From: JAFGNB01 sp050304135
GTDB taxonomy: Bacteria > Fibrobacterota > Chitinivibrionia > Chitinivibrionales > Chitinispirillaceae
DNA length: 64,000 bases
Direction of reading: 5' to 3'
Assembly (NCBI GenBank): GCA_050304135.1
Contig: JBNLDC010000008.1
Location: forward strand, 196,248 to 260,247
Positions 34,175 to 43,511 of this stretch are shown piece after piece. Both the position numbers and the translations under genes were made by a program. Below the pieces are notes generated by a model. It was not told the origin of the DNA. It was given only the letters and a program-made list of their open reading frames with translations, and made no database searches. Numbering within the stretch: position 1 is the first letter of the stretch; every line of letters starts with the position of its first letter.

Positions 34175-34786
34175 TTACTCACCGAACAACCAGGTCCGTG
34201 TTTTCGGCCGGAGATACTCTTTGAAGAACTCCGCGAAATCCTCATCTGAAAGACTGATTTTAAATGTGCCGTCCTGCGGTCCGATCCGAAAACCCGCCTT
34301 GAGTGATTTTGAGAAAGAGAGCGAAAGGCCTTTTTTCAGCAGATCGGAACCCCCCTTTTCAAATGCTTTCTTCAATTCATCCTGTTTCTGTACCGGAAGG
34401 AGCACCTCAAGGCGAGGAGTCTCATTCCCCATTTTCCAGTTCTGCACCACCAGGGCGACAAATTCCTTGATCGTGGCAGGATCGGAAAGAGTCCTGGTCA
34501 TGCTCTCATCAACCACCCCCGCGGTTACGAGGTCAAGTAATTGCTGTTTGATGGCTGAAAGAGCCTGGGTACCGCTGAGCCGGATCTCGGCCTCGGTGTT
34601 GCGTTTGAGTTCCGCTGCCTGCTGGCGTGCTTCGGCGATGATTTTTTCCGCCTGCACTTTAGCATCAGCAAGGATTCCGCCGGACTTTTCCTGTGCATCG
34701 GCAATAATCTTTTTTGCCTGCGACTCACCCTTCTCAACACCTTCCTGATAAATCTTTGCAGTCAGTTCCTGGATTTTCTGTTCCAT
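34175..34786 (-). CDS. atpE: V-type ATPase subunit E (peripheral stalk)
   Basis: 203 residues from the ATG at 34786, supported by AGGGGAA upstream; the longer open frame is unsupported. The N-terminal half is a long charged coiled coil (YQEGVEKGESQAKKIIADAQ, AEKIIAEARQQAAELKRNTE). The C-terminal domain (LEVLLPVQKQDELKKAFEKG) binds the A3B3 head. It is the first gene of the operon. No subunit G/H partner for the stalk heterodimer is encoded here. Confidence 0.9.
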   Translation of the reverse strand: MEQKIQELTAKIYQEGVEKGESQAKKIIADAQEKSGGILADAKVQAEKIIAEARQQAAELKRNTEAEIRLSGTQALSAIKQQLLDLVTAGVVDESMTRTLSDPATIKEFVALVVQNWKMGNETPRLEVLLPVQKQDELKKAFEKGGSDLLKKGLSLSFSKSLKAGFRIGPQDGTFKISLSDEDFAEFFKEYLRPKTRTWLFGE

Positions 34787-35224
34787 CGGTATTCCCCTGA
34801 ATGGATGTATAATACAATTGATTGAGTTTCCGGAAAAAGTATCCTTTGTTAACAAGGATACCGGGACATTCACTATCTGAGGTCAAACCATGTTGTTACG
34901 GTGTGTGCAATGGTTTTTCAATATACTTCCGTTGCAATCCCGATGCAATCGGGACGTACCCGCGAAAAGGTGATATATTTCTGCAATAGTACTATTATTC
35001 TGAAATGTGTGCAACTAATTATAAAAATGTCTAAAGTACATGACTCAGGTGAATTCTTCGGCACCTGAAAACAAGTACAGGAATCCTTGATTACTCTGCA
35101 TCCGCATCGGCGAAACAACATGTATCGACCCATCCATTGTTGCCCACTCTGTGATACTTTTCACTCAACCGGCAATTATTTTATGTTTACTGCAAATAAA
35201 CGGATCTTTTAACCGGAGTCTTGC
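34787..35224. other. 438-base divergent region between V-ATPase operon and murG
   Basis: It contains the two divergent promoters, not individually assignable. An extragenic hairpin TCCCGAT-GCA-ATCGGGA lies at 34938-34954. No gene is seen. Confidence 0.5.
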
Positions 35225-36295
35225 TTGAAAAAAATTCTTCTTACCGGAGGGGGAACCGCCGGACATGTCACCCCGAATATCGCCCTGCTTCCCCGTTTAC
35301 GAAAAGCAGACTACACGATCGAATACATCGGCACCCGAACCGGTATTGAATACCAGCTCGTACAACAGGAGAATATACCCTTTCACCCTATAACCGCGGG
35401 CAAACTTCGACGGTATTTCGATCTTAAAAATATCTCGGATATTTTCCGGATCGGACTCGGGCTGCTTCAGGCTTTCCGTATTCTCATCAGGTTAAAACCC
35501 GATGTGCTGTTCAGTAAAGGCGGGTTCGTCTCATGCCCGGTAGTCTGGGCAGCATGGCTGCTGAAAATACCGGTGGTAATTCACGAATCGGATATCACCC
35601 CCGGACTCGCAAACAGGCTCTCGCTCCCCTTCGCCCGCAAGATCTGTTACAGCTTTCCGGAAACAGCGGAACACGTTGACCGCACGAAAGCGGTCCACAC
35701 CGGTTTGCCGGTCCGCACCTCACTACTTACCGGCAATGCCGCAAAAGGACTCGAACTCTGTGGATTCTCCGGTGAAAAACCGGTTGTGCTTATCATGGGG
35801 GGCAGTCAGGGATCGGTAGTAATCAATACCACCGTCAGGAAAGCACTACCGTTGCTTGCGGGAGAATTTGACATATGCCATCTCTGCGGCAGGGGCAACC
35901 TCGGACCTGAGGCACCCGCCTACAAACAGTTTGAATATGTTTCGCACGAACTTGCCCACCTGTTTGCCGCAACAACAATTTTTGTAGGCCGATCCGGCGC
36001 CACCACCCTTTTCGAACTTCTGGCGCTTAAAAAACCTTCACTACTTATACCGCTCTCAACCGGAGCAAGCCGGGGCGACCAGATTCTCAATGCACGATCA
36101 TTTGAAAAACAGGGATTCTGTGACATACTTGAGCAGGATTCGTTAACCGAAGATACCCTTGTCGCTGCACTGCGACGGGTCTCCACACGGCAAAGGGAAA
36201 TAATCATGGCTATTGAGAGAAGCAAACTCCCCGATGGCACAATGGCGGTTGTGGAAGTTATCCAATCAGTTTCAGGTCATGCTTTACAGCGGTAA
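35225..36295 (+). CDS. murG: MurG-type UDP-GlcNAc:undecaprenyl-PP-MurNAc-pentapeptide GlcNAc-transferase
   Basis: 356 residues with a TTG start (KKILLTGGGTAGHVTPNIAL). It has the N-domain glycine loop GGGTAGHVTPN, the lipid-I binding loop FSKGGFVSCPVVWAAW, HESDITPGLANRL, the second glycine loop IMGGSQGSVVIN, and the donor-site stretch VGRSGATTLFELLALKKPSL. GT28 fold. It would form lipid II at the inner face of the membrane. It stands alone, outside any division/cell-wall cluster, and resembles the stand-alone MurG type of Firmicutes. A second canonical murG may therefore exist elsewhere. Its stop directly abuts the convergent rhodanese gene. Confidence 0.92.
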   Translation: MKKILLTGGGTAGHVTPNIALLPRLRKADYTIEYIGTRTGIEYQLVQQENIPFHPITAGKLRRYFDLKNISDIFRIGLGLLQAFRILIRLKPDVLFSKGGFVSCPVVWAAWLLKIPVVIHESDITPGLANRLSLPFARKICYSFPETAEHVDRTKAVHTGLPVRTSLLTGNAAKGLELCGFSGEKPVVLIMGGSQGSVVINTTVRKALPLLAGEFDICHLCGRGNLGPEAPAYKQFEYVSHELAHLFAATTIFVGRSGATTLFELLALKKPSLLIPLSTGASRGDQILNARSFEKQGFCDILEQDSLTEDTLVAALRRVSTRQREIIMAIERSKLPDGTMAVVEVIQSVSGHALQR

Positions 36296-36961
36296 TTACC
36301 GCTCGTGAAGCAATCGGCTGATTCCCCGTACCGAACCGGTCGGTCCCTCGCCGATACGCTCGAGAATATACACCGGAGCGTTACGCTGCTGAGAACTCTG
36401 AGAAACCGAACGTCCCTGCAGGTTGAACCGTTTACCGGTGCGGACTGCCGGGTCGGTGACGATAACCGCACGTTGTTTATGTGAAGAACGCAGAACTGTT
36501 GTAGGCATGCCGAAATAGGAAAATTGGGGGAGCTCGGAGAGCGCATTGAATTCCGTTGAATCGGCAAGAGTACCCTCATATGAGTTTATTCCGCCGGAGA
36601 GCGACGCAACCGTACTGAATCCGTTTTCTACCAGAAACGTGGCCGCCTGCATCGAACGGTTTCCCGAACGACAGTAAATAATAATCGGTACCTCTTTCGG
36701 CAGCGCGGTATACTCCTGCTTGAACTCACCGGAAGTCCATGCTAAGTGGTATGGCTTACAGTATTTCGAAGCAATTATTCCATCCTTAACTTCACTGACT
36801 TCCCTGACATCGATCAGAATAAAATCAAAATCAACCGTGTGACCGGTTATAATCGTCTCCAGATCTCCCGGCGTCATTGTTGAAACCGTCGGTTGTGCTC
36901 CCCATGCGAAGAATGAGAGAACTACGATACTCAGATAGCTGACTGCATCTTTCCTGTTCAT
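36296..36961 (-). CDS. Exported rhodanese-like protein with C-terminal sorting-type tail
   Basis: 221 residues. A signal peptide (DAVSYLSIVVLSFFAWGAQP) precedes a single rhodanese domain (FILIDVREVSEVKDGIIASK, EVPIIIYCRSGNRSMQAATF) whose active-site cysteine lies in CRSGNRS. A sulfurtransferase or persulfide carrier outside the cytoplasm is implied. After residue ~150 the tail (FNLQGRSVSQSSQQRNAPVY then ILERIGEG) resembles the short N-x-x-G-R...VY secretion module seen on other proteins here, but runs ~20 residues longer. It is convergent with murG, with no gap between stop codons. Confidence 0.82.
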   Translation of the reverse strand: MNRKDAVSYLSIVVLSFFAWGAQPTVSTMTPGDLETIITGHTVDFDFILIDVREVSEVKDGIIASKYCKPYHLAWTSGEFKQEYTALPKEVPIIIYCRSGNRSMQAATFLVENGFSTVASLSGGINSYEGTLADSTEFNALSELPQFSYFGMPTTVLRSSHKQRAVIVTDPAVRTGKRFNLQGRSVSQSSQQRNAPVYILERIGEGPTGSVRGISRLLHER

Positions 36962-37213
36962 ACCTTCACCACCTTCGGGAACTGAACCAATTAAGCAAAA
37001 ATCTTTATTTCAGGATCTGCGTTTCTCTGCGGAACAATAGACTGCAGGAAAGTATTCGGTTCAGATTGTCATAAATTGAATGTGATTACTAAATTCATCA
37101 TTTTTATTGTCATTAATATACACAAAAAAGATGAAGTATCCGGAATTCTCTGTTAATTAAAGGGAGAATAGTGCGGCAACAACCTGTTTAAGCGAAAAAT
37201 GAGTCTCAGAAAG

Positions 37214-39802
37214 CTATCTGTTGGCCTCTTTTCTGAGCGCCACCATAGTAATGTCATCAAACGGAGCAATACCGGCGCTATGCTCCTTTACAGCCTTATC
37301 GATGGTAGCCACCAGTTCCGTAGCCGATGCAACCGGTCTGCTCAGTAGTGCGGCAAGCCGTTTTTTTGTAAAAAATGCCCCTTCGGCGCTGCGAGCCTCG
37401 GTCACCCCATCGGTATAGAGAAACATTGTTTCGTTCTGTGCGATAGCAAAGGATTCTCTTTCGAAATCAGCATCAGGAATAATACCGACCGCCGGCCCGG
37501 TGGGATCGACCCACCGCAGAATGGTACCATCAGCGGCAATAAGCGCAGCAGGGTTATGACCGGCATTAATATACTGCACCGTACTCTCTGAAGGATCGAG
37601 TATTGCCATGAATAACGTTGCGTACATGAAGCGCCCGTTATGCCCGTAGTGATGATGAATCAGATAGCGGTTGGTCAGTCGGACCGCATCAAGCGGATCG
37701 GCTGCACCGGCAAGCGCCTGCTCCGCAAGTGCCCGGATCAGCGTTCTGATGAGTGCCATAAAGAGTGCCGCACTGACATCCTTGCCGGAAACATCACAGA
37801 TCGCAAGCACCACCTTGCCGTCGGGCAATGTGAAAATATCATAGAAGTCCCCCGACACCTCACGCGCCGGTTGAAATGCGGCCACGATTTCCCACTGATC
37901 GATTTCAGGAATCGAACGAGGGAGAAAACTCATCTGAATTTCCCGACCCAGTTCGAGTTCATGCTTGATCGCCTCAAGGTAGGCGTGTTCGGCATCGCGG
38001 AGTTTCTGCAGCTGTCTATTGGCGGCTTCAAGTGCGGAAGATTGTTCCTGTACTTTTTTCATCAATAGCGCACCCTTGAGCGCACTGCTGATATGCTGCT
38101 GAAGGATCTCGTAGGTCAACCCGTCACGACAACGTCTGATTTCGAAAATAACAGTGCCGATCTGTTCATCGTGATAAAAAAGTGGTTCAATGAGCAGTGA
38201 GTGCGGATCCGTGATCTGCAAAAAACCTTCTGGAAAGAGGTTCGGAGCCGTGAAGGTGCTTTTTTCCTGATCAATCGAGAGGCGTTTTCCATCGTGCAGC
38301 GCAATTGCAAGGTGCATCGTGAGATGGTTTTTACCGCCGGCTGGCACCTCCCTATCGTACAAACTCAGATAAAAACCATCAATATCCAGCTTTACCAGTT
38401 CCGTGGCGATAACCGCAAGTAGTTGATCAAGATCAATACTCGATGCGATCGCCTGACCTGCCTTACGCAGCATCATCGCACGTCGTTCGCTCGTAAGTCG
38501 ACGGTTCGCCTGAGCACGCGTTGCACTGTCGGCAATGGTAATTGCGGCACTCTGGAAAATTCCCTCCACCCCCCGCGGAAGTACCCCGTTAAAAAGCACC
38601 AGAGCGTACTGCCGCATCACCGTCAGCACATGGTAGAGCCCGATGACATCTCCTCCCATCATAGCGAGTTTCCAGGCGATCTGATTGATCACGGGAATAA
38701 AATTTCCGGTATGCACCTCAGTAAGCTCATCGACGAATGTTTCGGTAAGCTTAACGATCAGTCCCTGATCAAACGCATCATTCGCATGAAGCAATAACTG
38801 CCGGATGATTTTATCAATTTCCTCCTGCAACCGGGAGCGCTGCAGGCTTTGTTCCGAAACTCCCTTCGCCCTGAAGAGTTCGGGATCACTGTCGTGATGC
38901 CGGAAACAGCCGCAGGACTGCCGGGTCGTCAGGGTGGCCGGTACGATAATGGTACCTTGAATCCGCTGCCCGCTGATGCAGTTGCGGATAACTTCCACCG
39001 CTTTCGATCCCATTTCGTACAGTGGCTGACGCACTGTAGTAAGCGGGGGAGCTGAAAACCCGCACTCCTCAATATCATCGAAACCCACCACCAGCACCTC
39101 GTCGGGAACCCGGATATGATGCTCCTGAAACGCCTTGAGTGCCCCGAGCGCCGTATCGTCATTCGCCCCCACCAGAGCATCGAACGCCATCTCACGCGAA
39201 AGCAGGTACTCCACGGCATTGACGCCCGCATCTCTGCTGAAGTCACCCTCCAGGATCAGTTTCGGATCCGGCTCCACGCCATGCTCAAGCAGTACTTCCC
39301 GAAAGATGCGAAGCCGCTCTTCGGCCTCCTGGTTTCCCTCCGGACCTCTGACAAATGCGATATGCCGGCACCGGTGCTCTTCAACAAGATGCGAAATAAG
39401 CTCCCGCATACCGTGGGTGTTATCGGCGATCACGGTAGGAACCGTGGGAATCTCGGGACCGAGACAGACCAGGGGAATGGAGGTGTATCGGTGATAAAAC
39501 TTTTTAAATTTCTCGTCGGAAACGAAATTGCCGAGCGAACCGGCAATAATGATTCCCTTGAGATTGTCGGTGTCGATACAATTATAAATGATATTTCGCT
39601 GCGGTTCGAATTCGTCCCAGGAGGATTTTTCCAGTGAACCACCGGCGTAGCAGATGAGTGAGAAACCGGCCCTGGTTGCCGCATCCGAAGCACCAATCCA
39701 CAGATTTGACTGATAGAGACTGGTAAGACTCTCGGTAAGAAAACCAATTGCCGGCATGGCAGTAGTAACTGCAGGGCTGCTATTTTTTTGCATATCTGTC
39801 AT
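37214..39802 (-). CDS. LacI-type sensor / GAF / PP2C (SpoIIE-like) phosphatase
   Basis: About 862 residues from the ATG at 39802; a TTG at 39811 and a later ATG are alternatives. Residues ~20-305 form a periplasmic-binding-like sugar sensor as in LacI/GalR repressors (AIGFLTESLTSLYQSNLWIG, HIAFVRGPEGNQEAEERLRI, ALVGANDDTALGALKAFQEH, VVGFDDIEECGFSAPPLTTV) but without a DNA-binding domain. A helical segment (~330-450) follows, then a GAF-like domain (~460-600) and a coiled coil. The end is a PP2C/SpoIIE phosphatase with metal-site motifs VSGDFYD, CDVSGKD and TDGVTEA. It should dephosphorylate a Ser/Thr-phosphorylated partner, typically a STAS protein, in response to a small sugar-like ligand. 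It is cytoplasmic, and a STAS protein is encoded at 6300-7496. Confidence 0.87.
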   Translation of the reverse strand: MTDMQKNSSPAVTTAMPAIGFLTESLTSLYQSNLWIGASDAATRAGFSLICYAGGSLEKSSWDEFEPQRNIIYNCIDTDNLKGIIIAGSLGNFVSDEKFKKFYHRYTSIPLVCLGPEIPTVPTVIADNTHGMRELISHLVEEHRCRHIAFVRGPEGNQEAEERLRIFREVLLEHGVEPDPKLILEGDFSRDAGVNAVEYLLSREMAFDALVGANDDTALGALKAFQEHHIRVPDEVLVVGFDDIEECGFSAPPLTTVRQPLYEMGSKAVEVIRNCISGQRIQGTIIVPATLTTRQSCGCFRHHDSDPELFRAKGVSEQSLQRSRLQEEIDKIIRQLLLHANDAFDQGLIVKLTETFVDELTEVHTGNFIPVINQIAWKLAMMGGDVIGLYHVLTVMRQYALVLFNGVLPRGVEGIFQSAAITIADSATRAQANRRLTSERRAMMLRKAGQAIASSIDLDQLLAVIATELVKLDIDGFYLSLYDREVPAGGKNHLTMHLAIALHDGKRLSIDQEKSTFTAPNLFPEGFLQITDPHSLLIEPLFYHDEQIGTVIFEIRRCRDGLTYEILQQHISSALKGALLMKKVQEQSSALEAANRQLQKLRDAEHAYLEAIKHELELGREIQMSFLPRSIPEIDQWEIVAAFQPAREVSGDFYDIFTLPDGKVVLAICDVSGKDVSAALFMALIRTLIRALAEQALAGAADPLDAVRLTNRYLIHHHYGHNGRFMYATLFMAILDPSESTVQYINAGHNPAALIAADGTILRWVDPTGPAVGIIPDADFERESFAIAQNETMFLYTDGVTEARSAEGAFFTKKRLAALLSRPVASATELVATIDKAVKEHSAGIAPFDDITMVALRKEANR

Positions 39803-40325
39803 TTCTGCCAACCGTCCGAATCATCTTCCTGCTGCAGTACTTGATTGGGCATCCCGTACATATCCTGCCGGTCGTGTCCACATCAGCAGATATACTATTG
39901 TATATAGAAACAACCCATTCTTCAACTCCTGATGTTATCCGCTTAAGTTGTGCAACCGGAAAGATATCTCTTAACAATACAATGACCTCTCAGTTGCTGA
40001 ACGACAGACGATTTCACAATCATTTCACAAAAAATCGGTTTTGGGGGTCTGGTGGAAAAAAGGACGGAACAGGGAGCAGGAAGCATATTCCGAAGGGACA
40101 GGCACAGGGTTATGGAAAGTATAGCCACCGCACCCCTTGTTCCGTTTAAGAAGGGATGAGTTTGATCATTAATAATAGTGGCGTTAGGTCAGATAGTGGT
40201 TCATCTTTCTGATCCGCTTTTACAATTATTTTTCACGAATCTTCATCGCGATAAAAAACGGGTCTCCTTTTTTATTACAAAAGAAGAGACCCGTCATATT
40301 GGCAGAAGTGAAAAGCAGTGCTGAA
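39803..40325. other. 523-base intergenic stretch with terminator
   Basis: It holds the promoter of the LacI-sensor phosphatase on the right-hand side of that gene and, near 40.26 kb, the terminator of the GH94 gene. A direct repeat ATTTCACAA lies at 40012-40031. No gene is seen. Confidence 0.5.
40258..40294 (-). terminator. Terminator of the GH94 phosphorylase gene
   Basis: ACGGGTCTC (40258-40266) pairs with GAGACCCGT (40286-40294) around a 19-base AT-rich loop. On the minus strand the stem is followed by TTTTTTAT. It lies 31 bases after the stop codon. Confidence 0.8.
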
Positions 40326-42734
40326 TTATCCCAGCACCACCTCAACAGTTGCCGTGCTGTTTTCATCGGCCAGAGGAACAACCGTTCCTTCAATTACCGT
40401 ACCGTTCACCGTCAGTTTCGCCACGCCTTTACTAACGTGACTCGGATTGGTGATGGTGATCATGTACGTTGCACCCCTGAATTTTCTGGAGATCTCAACC
40501 GTATCCCATGCTGCGGGAATACACGGTTCTATCTTAAGCCCATTGTACTGCGGCTGAATACCGAGAATATGCTTGGTTGCAACCTGGTACACCCACGAAG
40601 ACGTTCCGGATAGCCAGCTGTTGCGGGCAAGACCGAACTGCGGATGTTCATCGGCAAGAATATTCTGCGCATACACATACGGTTCCAGTTCATATTCCTC
40701 AATAATGTCGTTTTTCTTAGCAGGGTTGATCTGGTCGTAGTACTGATACGCCCGATCACCATCACCTAGAATAGTCTCGGCAATCATCATCCATGGATTG
40801 GTATGGAGAAAAATCCCGCAGTTCTCTTTTGCACCTGGTGGATAGGTGGTGATCCCACCCTTGGTTGGATCAAATCCATTAAATCCCGGGGTACTGAGCT
40901 TGAGCCCTTTGGAGGTATTGAGCTTTTCGCGGGCACTGTCCATCGCCTTGCGACCCCGATCGGTTTCGGCGAGACCGGAGATGACCGGCCACGACTGACC
41001 GTTGAGATAAATTTTCCCGTGACTGTTCTTATGGGAGCCAAGCGGTGTTCCGTCGGCCTCGAAATACCGTACGAACCAGTCGCCATCCCAGGTGTTATCA
41101 TTGAAACTTTTCTTCATCGAAGCAAAATCCGCGGTGAATCCGTCGGCGAGATCTTGTTTCCCGAGAAATGAGGTGAGTTCAACCATTTCGGTGAGCGCCT
41201 TGCCGTACAGACAGGCATTGAAGATCGATTCGGCACCGGTGGCGAGATTCACACAGTCATTCCAGTCGGCAAACCCGAGCAGCGGCAGCCCGTGAGCCCC
41301 GAGGTTTTTCTTGGTAAAAGCCAGAGAACGAAGCAGATGCTCGAACACTGTTGCTGTTTCAAGTGGTGAGTCCTGTTCCTTCTCGTAGAAGGGAATCGTC
41401 TCGTCCAGAAATGCGGTATTCCCCGTTTCCTTGAGATACGCAGCTACGGCCAGTACAATCCAGAGATGATCATCGCCGTAAAACTGCGGACGATCCGGCA
41501 TCTCGGGTGCATCCCCGCCGCTCGCTTCCATACTGAGCGGATTGAACTGATGCATTGCCGCACCGTCACGACGCTGAACGGAGAGCAGTTTCACCAGCAG
41601 TTTTTTCGCCTCATCGGGTTTCCGGTCAACCACTCCCATGACATCCTGTGAACTGTCACGGAAACCAAGCCCCCGGGTACCGAGCCCGAGCTGGTAGTAG
41701 GAGAGATACCGCGACCAGTTGTAGGTAATGAAACACTGCCGAGGATTGTGTACATTAAGCATGGAGTTAAACGCGGCTTCGGGAGTTTTCACCTGCATGA
41801 TGTCAAGGTGCTCCTGCCAGAACAAAGCGAGTTCCTGCAGTGATTTTTCCACCGCTGCGCTGTCCCTGAACCGGTCAATCACCGGCTGCGCTGCAGCGAC
41901 ACTCGCATCCTGACCAAGCAGCGTTATAATCCGCTGCGATTTTCCCGGCTGTATAACTCCGCAATGATGGAGCAGGGCGGCAATGTTGTCTCCTCTGCGG
42001 GCCTGATAGCTCGACAGTTCCGCCGACTGCAGTGAGTGCGGTTTTGCCCAGGTGCAGTATTCATTGTTCCCGAGAAACAGTTTCCGGTCGGTTTCAAAAG
42101 AGGAAACCGGGAAATTCGAGGTGAAATAATTGATTTTAGTCTTCTTATTCATGAACGGATACTGCGTGAGAACCTTCAGTCCGTTGTCCTGTTCCACCAG
42201 ATCCGACTGCATCGTCTGGGGTACCCAGTCGGCATTGGTGAACTGTTTAACCGCGTCGGGATGCGTGTACTCCACCACCGGGATAACATCGACTTCAAGT
42301 GGTTGTCCGGATATATTGGTCACCGTGATGTCACGAATCTCCACCATCGCATCAGAGGGAACAAAAACCGTACATTCAGTCCTGACACCGAAAAACTCGG
42401 TGATAAATTTTGAGTAGCCGAGACCGACACGGCATTCATACCGGTCATAGTTGTCAAGCGTCGGCACATACAACGGTGAGAAAACGGTATAGCCGTCGGC
42501 TTTTTTTATCCGTACATAAAGCGTTTCGCCTTTGAACTCACCGGCAGGCATCTGCTGGATATACTTGGTGATACGGTTGAGCGAGGGATCACCTTTACAG
42601 ATAAGTGCACCGCCCGTGTGATCGACAAAGCCGCCGAACGCGAGTGTTCCAATGTAGTTGATCCACTTGACGGGTGTTTTCGGATCGGTTATTATGTATT
42701 CGCGAGCTTTGTCATCAAAATATCCGTATTTCAT
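40326..42734 (-). CDS. GH94-family disaccharide phosphorylase (cellobiose or N,N'-diacetylchitobiose type)
   Basis: 802 residues, the normal length for cellobiose and chitobiose phosphorylases. It begins MKYGYFDDKAREYIITDPKT, the family start (N-terminal beta-sandwich, linker, (alpha/alpha)6 barrel). The catalytic acid lies in GFADWNDCVNL; Asp490 here has the same number as in Cellvibrio gilvus cellobiose phosphorylase. GLGFRDSSQDVMG, KENCGIFLHTNPWMMIAETI and LEPYVYAQ are also family blocks. These enzymes cleave a beta-1,4 disaccharide with phosphate to sugar-1-phosphate plus free sugar in the cytoplasm, which saves ATP. The cellobiose versus chitobiose choice cannot be settled by eye. It forms a single-gene unit with its own terminator. 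Confidence 0.9.
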   Translation of the reverse strand: MKYGYFDDKAREYIITDPKTPVKWINYIGTLAFGGFVDHTGGALICKGDPSLNRITKYIQQMPAGEFKGETLYVRIKKADGYTVFSPLYVPTLDNYDRYECRVGLGYSKFITEFFGVRTECTVFVPSDAMVEIRDITVTNISGQPLEVDVIPVVEYTHPDAVKQFTNADWVPQTMQSDLVEQDNGLKVLTQYPFMNKKTKINYFTSNFPVSSFETDRKLFLGNNEYCTWAKPHSLQSAELSSYQARRGDNIAALLHHCGVIQPGKSQRIITLLGQDASVAAAQPVIDRFRDSAAVEKSLQELALFWQEHLDIMQVKTPEAAFNSMLNVHNPRQCFITYNWSRYLSYYQLGLGTRGLGFRDSSQDVMGVVDRKPDEAKKLLVKLLSVQRRDGAAMHQFNPLSMEASGGDAPEMPDRPQFYGDDHLWIVLAVAAYLKETGNTAFLDETIPFYEKEQDSPLETATVFEHLLRSLAFTKKNLGAHGLPLLGFADWNDCVNLATGAESIFNACLYGKALTEMVELTSFLGKQDLADGFTADFASMKKSFNDNTWDGDWFVRYFEADGTPLGSHKNSHGKIYLNGQSWPVISGLAETDRGRKAMDSAREKLNTSKGLKLSTPGFNGFDPTKGGITTYPPGAKENCGIFLHTNPWMMIAETILGDGDRAYQYYDQINPAKKNDIIEEYELEPYVYAQNILADEHPQFGLARNSWLSGTSSWVYQVATKHILGIQPQYNGLKIEPCIPAAWDTVEISRKFRGATYMITITNPSHVSKGVAKLTVNGTVIEGTVVPLADENSTATVEVVLG

Positions 42735-42972
42735 GTACTAAAATCCTTTCACCCGTTTATCAGAAATAATTGCAATTCGTGCTGTTGTATTCACATTACC
42801 GTGGTATCTCTTTGGCTATCAACGATTTAAAATATGTTATGGAAAATCGGAAACAGAAGTGCACCGACACGGTACCTGGTACAATTTGAGTAAGAGCTAT
42901 ATATAGTAGCATATGGGCTATTAAAGTTCAGATTCCAACCTCTTAATACCGGAAAACCAACCTGCCCCTGAA

Positions 42973-43410
42973 TCACCGCCCGGGTACCTTCTCCCAGGCT
43001 GCCACCGGTCCGGGAACTTCAAAAAAAAGCGGATGCAGCAGAATCTGATCGTTCTGTTTGATCAACCGGTACCGCTGCGGATCGCGAATTTTCAGTTTTT
43101 TCAGAAGATGTTCTCTTTCAAACGCTACCTGACCGTTCGAAACTTGAATGGTTCCCTGCGTGCGGACAGTGCCGAGCTTGGATACATCAAACCGGTATTC
43201 GCGGTTGGCAGCCTCTTCGGCAATAATCTTGAGATACCAGGAAACAGTTGTCACCGGATTTTTTGCCGCCTTGAATCTCAGCAGCTGAGGGTGATTACGG
43301 TATCCTTTTGTCTCTCCCAGAAGAACCTTCCGTGCCAGAAGTCCCTCACGCCAGACGGCAAGAAGACCCATACGGTCGAGATACTGTGGATGGATTGACC
43401 AGAGTCGCAT
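42973..43410 (-). CDS. Pyrimidine-dimer DNA glycosylase (T4 endonuclease V-like family)
   Basis: 145 residues. It begins MRLWSIHPQYLDRMGLLAVW then REGLLARKVLLGETKGYRNH and PQLLRF, the conserved N-terminal block of the Pyr_excise family. The family resembles phage T4 endonuclease V, which removes UV-induced pyrimidine dimers through its N-terminal amine with glycosylase/AP-lyase chemistry. Length is normal (about 140). It lies 101 bases from the divergent iron regulator and is probably monocistronic. Confidence 0.82.
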   Translation of the reverse strand: MRLWSIHPQYLDRMGLLAVWREGLLARKVLLGETKGYRNHPQLLRFKAAKNPVTTVSWYLKIIAEEAANREYRFDVSKLGTVRTQGTIQVSNGQVAFEREHLLKKLKIRDPQRYRLIKQNDQILLHPLFFEVPGPVAAWEKVPGR

Positions 43411-43481
43411 GACTCAATCACCTGCTTTCACCGAATGAAACGTAATACTCATTGATGAAAATATATAAAAATGGTATATTA

Positions 43482-43495
43482 TTAGACTCTTCTAA
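43482..43495 (+). promoter_or_regulatory. Putative DtxR/IdeR-type operator
   Basis: TTAGA-CTCT-TCTAA is a perfect 5-bp inverted repeat 16 bases before the regulator's ATG. A TGGTATATT sequence (extended -10-like, 43473-43481) sits immediately upstream. The palindrome would cover the transcription start, as expected for metal-dependent autorepression. Confidence 0.55.
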
Positions 43496-43511
43496 CTGAA
43501 TAAGATGAGCC

